Assembly: GCA_018711135.1 (NCBI GenBank)
Contig: DVIS01000006.1
Location: forward strand, 1 to 50,358
Origin: Candidatus Onthousia faecavium
GTDB taxonomy: Bacteria; Bacillota_I; Bacilli_A; RF39; UBA660
Direction: 5' to 3'
DNA length: 50,358 nucleotides
Positions 43,272 to 50,358 of the stretch are shown in pieces; the first letter of the stretch is position 1, and the number at the start of each line of letters is the position of its first letter. The notes beneath the pieces were generated by a model, which was not told where the DNA came from, did not search any database, and saw only the letters and a list, made by a program, of their open reading frames with translations. Made by a program: the position numbers and the translations under genes.

Positions 43272-44741
43272 ATGAAAAAAATATTATTATTCTTAACAGG
43301 TATTATTACTATTTTAACAGGTATAACTACAGTTAATGCCAGTACTGCTTCTTTTTATGAAGCAGAGTACATTGATAATATTTATATGGTTAGATATGAC
43401 AAAAAAACTAATATTAAGTATTATCAAAAAGCAAGGGTCTATAGAAGAACCAGTGACGGACGTCTTGCCTACTGCCTGCAACCTTTTGTTACCTTTAATC
43501 CGAGTGATAACACGTATGAAAATGTCTCTACTTTACCTATCTTAACAGAAGAGCAGCAAAAAAGATTAATTGAAATTATTGGCTTTGGCTATGGCTATCC
43601 TAGTAATGGTTATAATTTAAAATGGTATGCTGTTACTCAACTAATGATTTGGCAAACTGTAGAACCAGATAGTGAGTTTTATTTTACAGACACCTTAAAT
43701 GGCAATAGAATTAATACTTATGATGATGAAATTGCTACTATTAATAACCTTATTGAAGGTAGTTACAAAGTACCAAGTTTTAATAATCAAACCTTTTATG
43801 GTATTGCTGGTAAACCAATTACAATCGAAGACACTAACAATCAACTAGGAAACTTTTCTACTCCACAAGGTATTATAAAAGAAGGTAATAAAATTACAAC
43901 AACAAATAACGAAAAAGGCTGTTATGAAATAGAATTCTTAAAAAACTACAGTTACAGTAGTCCTATTCTCTTCTATTATAATCCCAACAATCAACAACTA
44001 GCTACAATAGGAAATCCTCATAATACCTATGCCCATGTTAAATTTTGTTTTAACGAACTGGAACTAAATCTTAAGAAAATAGATAATGACACTTTAACTA
44101 ACCAAAGTTCTGGTGAGGCATCTCTAAAAGATACTGTCTTTACTCTTTATAACGACAAAATGAAGAAGATAACCGATTTATCTTTAGATGAAAATATGGA
44201 AATAAACATTACTAGCAATGATTACAACTTAGATTATGGTGTCTACTACATAAAAGAAAAAGAAGCAGGAATAGGCTATTTACAAGATAATAAAACATAT
44301 AAAATAGAATTCACTCCTAATAATACCAAAGTAGAACTAATTGTAAAAAATAAAATTATTGAAAATGAACTTATAATTCAGAAATATTATGGCGATGGTA
44401 TAACTATGGAAGAAGAACCTAACATCACTTTTGAAATATATAATAAAAATAACAACTTAGTAGAAACAATAACAACGGATGAAAATGGAATAGCCAAAGT
44501 AACTCTTCCCTATGGTCATTATAAAGTCGTACAAAAAAATACTACAGATGGTTACACTAAAGTAGAACCTTTTACCATTTTTATAGATGATCCTAAAGAA
44601 GAATATTACTATATAATTAACGATTATAAAGAAGAAGAAATCATCTCCATTGAAGTACCCAATACAAGTACCAAAAGCAACTATCAATTACTAAACTTAA
44701 TTTTTTTACCTACTTATTTTGTTAAGAAAAAGTTTAATTAG
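43272..44741 (+). CDS. Thioester-domain surface adhesin
   Basis: 489 residues. A signal peptide (about 1-24) is followed by a thioester domain: Cys68 in AYCLQPF and Gln123 in YAVTQLMIWQ, the TQxxxW pattern of TQXA/thioester adhesins. An internal Cys-Gln bond would let it couple covalently to host or surface amines. Two Cna-B/prealbumin-like beta domains follow (LNLKKIDNDTL, then LIIQKYYGDG). VPNTS (462-466), a hydrophobic stretch and VKKKFN make a sorting signal. AAGGAGG precedes the ATG. The sortase gene overlaps its 3' end. Confidence 0.85.
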   Translation: MKKILLFLTGIITILTGITTVNASTASFYEAEYIDNIYMVRYDKKTNIKYYQKARVYRRTSDGRLAYCLQPFVTFNPSDNTYENVSTLPILTEEQQKRLIEIIGFGYGYPSNGYNLKWYAVTQLMIWQTVEPDSEFYFTDTLNGNRINTYDDEIATINNLIEGSYKVPSFNNQTFYGIAGKPITIEDTNNQLGNFSTPQGIIKEGNKITTTNNEKGCYEIEFLKNYSYSSPILFYYNPNNQQLATIGNPHNTYAHVKFCFNELELNLKKIDNDTLTNQSSGEASLKDTVFTLYNDKMKKITDLSLDENMEINITSNDYNLDYGVYYIKEKEAGIGYLQDNKTYKIEFTPNNTKVELIVKNKIIENELIIQKYYGDGITMEEEPNITFEIYNKNNNLVETITTDENGIAKVTLPYGHYKVVQKNTTDGYTKVEPFTIFIDDPKEEYYYIINDYKEEEIISIEVPNTSTKSNYQLLNLIFLPTYFVKKKFN

Positions 44742-45264
44742 CTTTCTCCTCTTAACAATATATTTAGGTAGTTGCCTTTTAATCTATACCGACGAAAATA
44801 AAGAAAACACTGTAGAAAAAGCCAAGATAGAAAATAGTAATACCAATTATTTAGATAATAGCATTGTTACTAAAAACGATGTTATCGCTACGCTAGAAAT
44901 ACCCAAAATAAATCTTAAAAGAGATATTTATTCACTTGCTAACCCTCATAATAATGTTGAAGAAAATGTTACCATTTTAACCGATACTGAAAACTTAATT
45001 GTTCTAGCCGCTCATTCGGGGCCAGGTGATATCGCTTATTTTAATGATTTAGATAAGCTAATCTTAAATGATACTATCAACTTAACCTATAAAAATACTA
45101 ATCAACTTTACAAAATTACAAATATTGAAGAGCAACCTAAAGATGGTAATATTGAAATAAAAAAAAGCAATCAAAAAAGATTGATTTTAACAACATGTAG
45201 TAAAAAATCTAATAATAAACAATTAGTTATAATAGCAAAAATTGAAAAAGATGACCTCACTTAA
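44719..45264 (+). CDS. Sortase, probable partner of the adhesin
   Basis: 181 residues. An N-terminal anchor (about 4-23) is followed by a compact sortase domain with LEIPKINL, catalytic His99 in LAAHSG and Cys160 in LTTCSK. It most resembles small class D-like enzymes. The Arg expected about eight residues after the Cys is Gln168 (NNKQLVI), and no Arg occurs after Cys160. It starts at TTG inside the adhesin gene, with no strong ribosome site, so translational coupling is likely. Its probable substrate is the VPNTS signal upstream. Confidence 0.85.
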   Translation: MLRKSLISFLLLTIYLGSCLLIYTDENKENTVEKAKIENSNTNYLDNSIVTKNDVIATLEIPKINLKRDIYSLANPHNNVEENVTILTDTENLIVLAAHSGPGDIAYFNDLDKLILNDTINLTYKNTNQLYKITNIEEQPKDGNIEIKKSNQKRLILTTCSKKSNNKQLVIIAKIEKDDLT

Positions 45265-45284
45265 TAGTAAAGTCATCTTTTTTA
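45246..45284. terminator. Bidirectional terminator
   Basis: AAAAGATGAC pairs with GTCATCTTTT across a 16-base loop, with A and T runs on either side. It serves the sortase gene and the converging clpB. Confidence 0.85.
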
Positions 45285-47381
45285 TTTAACTAACTTTAAT
45301 TCATTTTGGTCAACATCAAAAGTAACAGTTTCTCCATACTTAATATTACCTTTAATTAACTCATGAGCAAGAATACTTTCCACTGTCTTACTAACCTCAC
45401 GCTTCAAAGGTCTAGCCCCATAATTAACATCATATCCTGACTCAACTAGATAATCTTTCGCTTTTCTTGTTAATTTAATATGAATATCATTCATAGATAG
45501 ACGTTTTTCAATATCAGAAATAATCTTATCTAATATTTGATAAATAACATCTTTAGTAAGAGGTTTAAAAACAATAATCTCATCAACACGGTTAATAAAT
45601 TCTGGCCTAAAATGATTTCTAACCTCATCCATTACTTTACTTGTATCACCATCCAATATATATTCACTACCAAGATTAGATGTCATAATTATAATTGTAT
45701 TTTTAAAATCAACTGTTCTACCATTAGAATCAGTGATTCTACCATCATCAAGTATTTGTAATAACAAGTTTAAAACCTCAGGATGAGCTTTCTCTATCTC
45801 ATCAAATAAGACAATACTATATGGATTACGTCTAACCGCTTCTGTTAGTTGTCCTCCTTCTTCATATCCTACATATCCTGGAGGTGAACCAATTAAACGT
45901 GATACACTAAATTTTTCCATATATTCACTCATATCAATTCTAACCATATGTCTTTCATCATCAAAAAGTTCATAAGCAAGTGTTCTTGCTACCTCAGTTT
46001 TACCAACTCCAGTTGGCCCTAGGAAAATGAATGAACCAATTGGTCTATTAGGATCTTTTATTCCACTACGCGATTTAATAATCGCCTCACTAACTAAATG
46101 CAAAGCATCATCTTGTCCCATAACTCTTGCTTTCATACTATTTTCAAGATTTAAAAGTTTTTCTTTTTCACTACTAACCAATTTACTAAGCGGAATATTA
46201 GTCCACTTAGAAATAATACCAGCAATATCTTCTTCAGTAACATTATCACTTAAAAGTTGCATCTTATCATTAGCTTTTAACTCTTCTAATTCCTTCTCAA
46301 GTTTTGGAATTATTCCATGTTGTAATTTAGCAGCCTTTTCTAAATCATATTTGTTTTCAGCTTGTTCTAACTCAAAACGCATCTTTTCAATTTCTTTCTT
46401 CTTATCATTAATCCTATCATTAAGACTCTTCTCTTCTTCCCAAGCTTCTTTATATTCTCTCTCCTCGGCTTTTAACTTTCCTAATTCCTGATCTATCTCA
46501 TCTTTGCGTTTTAAAGACAATTGATCTTTTTCTTTTTTTATCGCTTGTCTTTCAATCTCAAGTCTCATAATCTTACGAGTTAATGAGTCAAGAGCATTAG
46601 GTACAGAATCCATCTGTACTCTAATCGTTGCACAAGCTTCATCTACTAAATCTATCGCCTTATCAGGTAAATATCTATCAGTAATATATCTATTTGATAA
46701 AGTTGCCGCTGCCACTAAAGCATTATCATGAATAGTAACACCATGATGAATTTCAAAACGTTCTTTCAACCCCCGTAATATTGTAATTGTATCTTCCACA
46801 CTTGGTTCTTTTACCAATATCTTTTGAAAACGTCGTTCTAATGCTCCATCTTTCTCTATATATTTACGATATTCATTTAAAGTTGTCGCTCCTATTACAT
46901 GAATTTCTCCTCTAGCAAGCATAGGTTTAAGAATATTAGATGTATCCATTGCCCCTTCTGTGTTACCAGTACCAACAATCATATGAATCTCATCAATAAA
47001 CATAATAATAGAGCCTTCACTTTTTTTTATTTCATTTAATACTTTCTTAAGTCTCTCTTCAAATTCACCACGATATTTGGCTCCCGCTACTAAACTAGCC
47101 ATATCCAACTCCCAAACAGTTTTATTTTTAAGACTAGTAGGAACGTCACCTCTCTCTATTCTAAGAGCTAGTCCTTCAACAATAGCTGTTTTACCAACAC
47201 CTGGTTCACCAATCAAAACTGGGTTGTTTTTCGTCTTACGCGATAAAACCCGAGTTATACTACGAATCTCTTCATCACGACCAATCACAGGATCAATCTT
47301 CCCTGCTTTAACCGCTTCATTTATATTACGACCATATTTTTCTAATACATTTTCATTTTCTTCACTAGGATTTTGATACAT
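45282..47381 (-). CDS. clpB: ClpB disaggregase lacking the N-domain
   Basis: 699 residues against about 860 for full ClpB. The first AAA module has GEPGVGKT and the second GPTGVGKT. Between them is the long coiled-coil middle domain (about 250-385), which marks ClpB rather than ClpA/C. The N-terminal substrate domain is absent: the protein opens with 13 residues, then KYGRNINE and DPVIGRDEE. It rescues aggregated proteins with DnaK. The ATG at 47381 lies eight bases after AAGGAG; earlier ATGs fall upstream of that site and near or before the transcription start. CIRCE regulation is expected. Confidence 0.96.
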   Translation of the reverse strand: MYQNPSEENENVLEKYGRNINEAVKAGKIDPVIGRDEEIRSITRVLSRKTKNNPVLIGEPGVGKTAIVEGLALRIERGDVPTSLKNKTVWELDMASLVAGAKYRGEFEERLKKVLNEIKKSEGSIIMFIDEIHMIVGTGNTEGAMDTSNILKPMLARGEIHVIGATTLNEYRKYIEKDGALERRFQKILVKEPSVEDTITILRGLKERFEIHHGVTIHDNALVAAATLSNRYITDRYLPDKAIDLVDEACATIRVQMDSVPNALDSLTRKIMRLEIERQAIKKEKDQLSLKRKDEIDQELGKLKAEEREYKEAWEEEKSLNDRINDKKKEIEKMRFELEQAENKYDLEKAAKLQHGIIPKLEKELEELKANDKMQLLSDNVTEEDIAGIISKWTNIPLSKLVSSEKEKLLNLENSMKARVMGQDDALHLVSEAIIKSRSGIKDPNRPIGSFIFLGPTGVGKTEVARTLAYELFDDERHMVRIDMSEYMEKFSVSRLIGSPPGYVGYEEGGQLTEAVRRNPYSIVLFDEIEKAHPEVLNLLLQILDDGRITDSNGRTVDFKNTIIIMTSNLGSEYILDGDTSKVMDEVRNHFRPEFINRVDEIIVFKPLTKDVIYQILDKIISDIEKRLSMNDIHIKLTRKAKDYLVESGYDVNYGARPLKREVSKTVESILAHELIKGNIKYGETVTFDVDQNELKLVK

Positions 47382-47408
47382 ATACATCTCTCCTTTCATA
47401 CATAGCAT

Positions 47409-47437
47409 ATTATACAGCATAAATTAGCACTTGTCAA
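47409..47437 (-). promoter_or_regulatory. Promoter of clpB
   Basis: On the minus strand TTGACA (47437-47432) and TATAAT (47414-47409) are both consensus and 17 bases apart. The transcription start should fall near 47402. Confidence 0.9.
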
Positions 47438-47450
47438 TAGCGAGTGCTAA
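47424..47450. promoter_or_regulatory. CIRCE element (HrcA operator)
   Basis: TTAGCACTT, nine bases, then GAGTGCTAA: one mismatch from the consensus TTAGCACTC-N9-GAGTGCTAA. It covers the -35 box of the clpB promoter, so HrcA repression and heat induction are expected. Confidence 0.95.
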
Positions 47451-47494
47451 CTGCAAAAAGAAAGAAAAGTATATAACTAAATATATACATACTT

Positions 47495-48766
47495 TTATTC
47501 ACTAACCACACTTAAAGCTGTTTGTAACATTGTATCATTATCATAAGTTAATGTTTCCCCATCATGTAATACAGTTTCCACTCTATCAGTAGGAACAACA
47601 CCTACATCATTAACCCAATTACCTAAAGGAGTTAACCATTTTTGCACAGTATATTTAATTGTATCTCCACTATTTAAATCACTAGCTGCTTGTACTGTCC
47701 CTTTTCCATATGAGTTAATTCCTACTATTCTTGAACCATAACTTTCTTTAAAAGCACTAGCAAGTATCTCTGCAGCCGAAGCACTATCATCATTTATAAT
47801 TATACTAACAGGATAATCTCTATCTATACTCTTACTAGTACCATATACTACCTCTTTATCTGTTTTAGTTTCTAATTGATAAAGAATCTGTTTCTTATCT
47901 AAAAACAAACATAATATATCTTTAACTTGTGATAAATAGCCACCTGGATTATCTCTTACATCAATAACTAATCCTTCAATGCCTTCTTTTTCAAGTTCTT
48001 TTAATTTACTATTAAACTGTTCATAAGAATTCAAAGAAAATATCTCTATCTTTAAATAACCTATTTTTTTATTATTACTAGTAAATATTTCACTAGTAAC
48101 AACAGGCATATCAATTGTTCCTTTAGAAACATTAAATTCTAATTTCTGTTCTCCTCTTTTAATTGTAAGTTTAACATTCTTACTACTATCTTCCCCTGAT
48201 ATCATCTCTACAACCTCACTTAAGGTTTTACCGCTAACATCAGTATCATTAACTTGTAAAATAATATCTCCAACCTCTAATCCTTCCTTTTTAGCAGAAC
48301 TACCATCAAACACTTTAGAAATACTAATGACATTATCTTTCATCATCACCTCTACCCCTATGCCTTCATAAGTACCTGCTAACTCCTCATTAAAGTCATC
48401 AGATGCTTGTCCACTAAAATATGTAGCATAAGGATCGTCAAGATAATTAATCATTCCTTGAATTCCCGCATCAATAAGTTCTTCTTTATCAACATCTTCG
48501 TAATAGTTATTAATAATATTATCATACGTACTAACAAGTTCTTTTAATTCATCATCTTCACCACTTTTATCAAACACCACAAAATTAATTATATTACCTA
48601 AAAGAAATCCAAACATAATAGCAATTATCATAATAATAATTACCTCAGAAAAATTAAATCCAACTCTTCTTTCAACAATAATTTCTTTTACATTACCTTC
48701 TTCCGGTACAGATACCTCTTCTATATTTTCTATATTTTCTTTCTTATCTTTCTTTTTTCTAAACAT
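47495..48766 (-). CDS. ctpA: Carboxyl-terminal processing protease (S41A)
   Basis: 423 residues. A cytoplasmic tail of about 40 residues and one membrane span (about 41-65) anchor it with the protease outside. A PDZ domain (about 130-205, GIGVEVMMKD, GLEVGDIILQVND) precedes the catalytic domain. The catalytic Ser is in DDSASAAEI and the Lys in YGKGTVQ. DVRDNPGGYL is conserved. It should cut unstructured C-termini of envelope proteins. GGGGTG precedes the ATG. Promoter elements with a LexA-like site lie about 140 bases upstream. Confidence 0.94.
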   Translation of the reverse strand: MFRKKKDKKENIENIEEVSVPEEGNVKEIIVERRVGFNFSEVIIIMIIAIMFGFLLGNIINFVVFDKSGEDDELKELVSTYDNIINNYYEDVDKEELIDAGIQGMINYLDDPYATYFSGQASDDFNEELAGTYEGIGVEVMMKDNVISISKVFDGSSAKKEGLEVGDIILQVNDTDVSGKTLSEVVEMISGEDSSKNVKLTIKRGEQKLEFNVSKGTIDMPVVTSEIFTSNNKKIGYLKIEIFSLNSYEQFNSKLKELEKEGIEGLVIDVRDNPGGYLSQVKDILCLFLDKKQILYQLETKTDKEVVYGTSKSIDRDYPVSIIINDDSASAAEILASAFKESYGSRIVGINSYGKGTVQAASDLNSGDTIKYTVQKWLTPLGNWVNDVGVVPTDRVETVLHDGETLTYDNDTMLQTALSVVSE

Positions 48767-48858
48767 TTTTTCACCCCTAACTTAGTCTATAATTATAACC
48801 TAATATTATACTTATATCCTCTATTTATTTTACAACATGATTTCATATTTTGGTAGTC

Positions 48859-48872
48859 TGATTTTAAAATCA
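48859..48872. repeat. 14-base perfect palindrome in the ctpA leader
   Basis: TGATTTTAAAATCA is fully self-complementary and lies between the distal promoter and the ctpA start. It may be a regulator site or chance in AT-rich DNA. Confidence 0.4.
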
Positions 48873-48903
48873 AATTCTCTCTTTACATACTTAATTTAAT
48901 ATT

Positions 48904-48932
48904 ATTTTACTGTATAAACGTATGTTCGTCAA
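48904..48932 (-). promoter_or_regulatory. Distal ctpA promoter with LexA-like site
   Basis: On the minus strand TTGACG (48932-48927) and TAAAAT (48909-48904) are 17 bases apart. CGAACATACGTTTA (48928-48915) matches the Bacillus-type LexA consensus CGAAC-N4-GTTC at all but one core position and overlaps the -35/spacer. Confidence 0.5.
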
Positions 48933-48940
48933 TATCTTTT

Positions 48941-48964
48941 AAAAAAATGACTAAATATTAGTCA
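48941..48964 (-). terminator. Terminator of the gene at 48958
   Basis: On the minus strand TGACTAA pairs with TTAGTCA over a three-base loop and seven T residues follow. The stop codon is inside the stem. Confidence 0.9.
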
Positions 48965-49452
48965 CTTAAAAAGTTAATTATTTCTTTTATATCAGTAACA
49001 GTCTCTACTACCTTACCATTTTCAAATTTAAGTAGTGTATTATCTTTAACTAATAAACTAGCAGCATCAGTAGTAACAACATCTCCATCAGTAATATATT
49101 TCTTATTAATACCATCACTTAAATCAACATTATATAGTTTAGTATTATCACTATTTAACTGATAAGAACTAACTAAAGAACTAATAATTGAATAATCATT
49201 AGTACTATCAAAGTAAATAACATAATATTCATCTTCACTACGATTAAAAGACTCCCCTGCTAATATCTTATCATAACCTATAACACTCTCTGTTGCTAAA
49301 GTTCTATCAATTTTATTACTTTTAGTAAGTATTCTTGTCGTTAAAAGATACATAAGTATAATTGTAACTAAAATAACTATAATTATTATAATTGCTTTCT
49401 TAACCTCACTAGGCATTCCGTTTTTACTTTGTATTATTTTATTTTTCTTCAC
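48958..49452 (-). CDS. Anchored thioredoxin-fold-like protein without CxxC
   Basis: 164 residues. One membrane span (about 19-43) puts the rest outside. The outer part reads like a thioredoxin fold: YYVIYFDSTND strand-turn, a helix, KLYNVDLSD, then DAASLLVKDNTLLKFENGK and a final helix. There is no cysteine, so redox activity is excluded; the fold may serve for binding. The start is taken as GTG at 49452 with GGTGA five bases before; GTG at 49464 is the alternative. Single gene with a strong terminator. Confidence 0.65.
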   Translation of the reverse strand: MKKNKIIQSKNGMPSEVKKAIIIIIVILVTIILMYLLTTRILTKSNKIDRTLATESVIGYDKILAGESFNRSEDEYYVIYFDSTNDYSIISSLVSSYQLNSDNTKLYNVDLSDGINKKYITDGDVVTTDAASLLVKDNTLLKFENGKVVETVTDIKEIINFLSD

Positions 49453-49544
49453 ATCAATCACCACTTAAATATTACCATAATTAAAAGGAAAAATAAACAC
49501 TTTCATGCTTATTTCCAAATCATAAGTTATTATATTTCTAATTT

Positions 49545-49838
49545 TTAAATAATCAGTAAGTAACTCATCAATATTTTTTCCACATCTTTAGGCTCACTTG
49601 TTTTAATAGCGTTTACTATTCCTATTATATTAGGAACTACTTTAAAACCTCCAATATTATATCTAGGATTATCTACATTATCTAACATATAATCAAATAA
49701 CTGAAAATGATTTTTAGCTTCAATTAAATCATCTAATTTAATAACATCATCAGTTTTAAAAATAACACTAGCAGTATCAAATATTGCTTCTATTTGTTCA
49801 TCTGTTAATCTACTCCCTTCTATCTTGTTAGAATTGTA
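49545..49838 (-). pseudogene. fic-family fragment
   Basis: The frame reads YNSNKIEGSRLTDEQ, then EAKNHFQLFDYMLDNVDNP, then YNIGGFKVVPNIIG and a short helix before TAA. These are segments of the N-terminal part of Fic proteins (inhibitory helix region onward). The spacing between DYMLDNVDNP and the GGFKVVPN block is shorter than in intact members, and the catalytic HPFxxGNGR block is absent. The 5' end stops at the transposon junction, where an in-frame TGA precedes TAC. It is a remnant truncated at both ends. Confidence 0.75.
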
Positions 49839-50040
49839 TCAAAAATGTACTTGTGAAAAATGATAAATATTTCCTTAGAACAAAGGAAACAAAATAAATT
49901 TTGTTTCGCTCCTTGTCGTTGCCTTCAAGGATTCCTACTTCACAGATAAGGTAACCCTTATTCTCCATAGGCTTAAATTCCGATGGTCGCCACCGTACTT
50001 TTTGGTCTTTATTCATTCATTTTAATCTTAAACATTATTT
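49839..50040 (-). ncRNA. Probable omega RNA (reRNA) of TnpB
   Basis: The non-coding stretch after tnpB has GTACGGTGGCGACCATCGG, then TTTAAGCCTATGGAGAATAA, then GAAGTAGGAATCC, segments typical of the right end of Bacillota TnpB elements. TnpB uses this RNA as scaffold and takes the adjoining host sequence as guide. The guide here would begin at about 49838 and read TACAATTCTAAC, inside fic. An open frame in this region (49828-50016) is read as spurious. Confidence 0.65.
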
Positions 50041-50358
50041 AATTTTGATAGTGTAACTTTAATCCTTCAAATAAGATATTTATACTAGCATTTATATCTC
50101 GATCTAATTCTCTTCCACAACTTTGGCATTTATATTCTCTTATACTTAAGTCTTTTAAACTTGTGTCTTTATGTCCACAATAAGAACAAATCTGACTACT
50201 TGGATAGTAGGTATCTATCTTATAATAAAATTTACCTTGTAACTTACTCTTCCATTCTAGTAAGCTACATAATTTGGAAAAGCTGGCATCTAAGATATAT
50301 TTTGCTAGTCTTTTGTTTTTACTCATATCTTTTACTTTTAAGTTCTCAGTTACAATTA
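50039..50358 (-). CDS. tnpB: TnpB RNA-guided nuclease, C-terminal part
   Basis: The frame is open to the window end, so the 5' part is missing; 106 residues are visible. They begin IVTENLKVKDMSKN, which includes the RuvC-II Glu region. SSQICSYCGHK and YKCQSCGRELDRD form the four-Cys zinc finger, and DRDINASIN carries the third RuvC Asp. All the C-terminal nuclease residues look intact. It ends LKLHYQN. No TnpA is visible in the window. Confidence 0.92.
   Translation of the reverse strand, partial: IVTENLKVKDMSKNKRLAKYILDASFSKLCSLLEWKSKLQGKFYYKIDTYYPSSQICSYCGHKDTSLKDLSIREYKCQSCGRELDRDINASINILFEGLKLHYQN

Larger units (their letters stand above)
49839..50358 (-). mobile_element. IS200/IS605-family element, right part
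   Basis: The right end and the 3' part of tnpB are visible; the left end lies beyond the window. Near the end are two hairpins on the minus strand (AAACAAAA/TTTTGTTT and TTTCCTT/AAGGAAA), as expected for the single-stranded transposase recognition structure. The boundary is inferred from where fic-like coding begins and may be off by a few bases. Confidence 0.75.

Noticed and set aside
46027-46491. Plus-strand open frame of 154 residues antisense to clpB
   Set aside because: S/L-rich shadow of a conserved gene with no ribosome site.
49828-50016. Open frame of 62 residues on the minus strand after tnpB
   Set aside because: It lies across the probable omega RNA and transposon right end, has no ribosome site and runs over the junction with fic. 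Chance ORF.
1-50358. Possible use of TGA as Trp (Mycoplasma-like code)
   Set aside because: TGA ends several full-length genes at the expected place (add, the 621-residue protein) and all Trp positions in conserved motifs are TGG.
1-50358. CRISPR array, prophage or conjugative genes
   Set aside because: No spaced direct repeats and no phage, relaxase or Cas proteins were found.

Overview
The window is AT-rich DNA (roughly 30% GC by eye) from a low-GC Gram-positive bacterium. The standard code is used: TGA acts as a stop (for example in the adenosine deaminase and the 621-residue surface protein) and Trp is TGG. Strong AGGAGG-type ribosome sites, a T-box, a CIRCE element, EzrA, glutamate racemase, a VanY-type carboxypeptidase, a sortase and many short membrane-anchored or lipoprotein genes point to a walled member of the Bacillota. 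The style of the small secreted proteins resembles uncultured gut Bacilli, but no species can be named from this sequence. Genes are densely packed with many 1-4 base overlaps. Operons mostly run on the minus strand.

Layout. 0.2-7.2 kb: tRNA-Trp with its own promoter and terminator, an anchored protein, an HExxH protein, a lipoprotein, and an ABC exporter/adenosine deaminase operon. 7.2-13.3 kb (minus): a short secreted module protein, a four-gene envelope operon of unknown function, then ezrA followed by a pilin-like protein. 13.4-14.7 kb: a zinc-ribbon membrane protein and rpsD with a structured leader. 14.6-19.7 kb (minus): a tyrosine T-box operon holding an unknown gene, tyrS, a predicted beta-propeller, a degenerate histidine-phosphatase-like protein and a GNAT-like protein. 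19.8-25.2 kb: an unknown gene, tdk, then murI, truA, two EcfA-like ATPases that look degenerate and have no EcfT beside them, and an SDR enzyme. 25.3-30.4 kb (minus): a GH31 glucosidase with a small anchored protein, a 621-residue surface protein whose C-terminus looks like the variable region of a diversity-generating retroelement (DGR) target, and a hidden 47-residue gene carrying a G10 tract.

30.5-37.5 kb: VanY-like peptidase, patatin, radical SAM protein, a lipoprotein, an Ig-like protein, CorA, a second HExxH protein and a hidden 52-residue gene coupled to fhs. 37.5-43.1 kb (minus): fhs, an unknown protein, tmk, and a metal-efflux ATPase with its ArsR repressor and operator. 43.3-45.3 kb: a thioester adhesin and its partner sortase, which lacks the expected catalytic Arg. 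45.3-49.5 kb (minus): an N-domain-less ClpB under a CIRCE promoter, a CtpA protease with a LexA-like site in its promoter, and an anchored protein. 49.5 kb to the end: a fic-family fragment broken by an IS605-type element. The element shows the 3' part of tnpB and its right end, which is probably an omega RNA whose guide would read into fic.

The points most worth following are the DGR-like variable region with its downstream hairpin, the G10 small gene, the degenerate ECF ATPase pair, the thioester adhesin/Arg-less sortase pair, and the TnpB omega RNA reading into fic.
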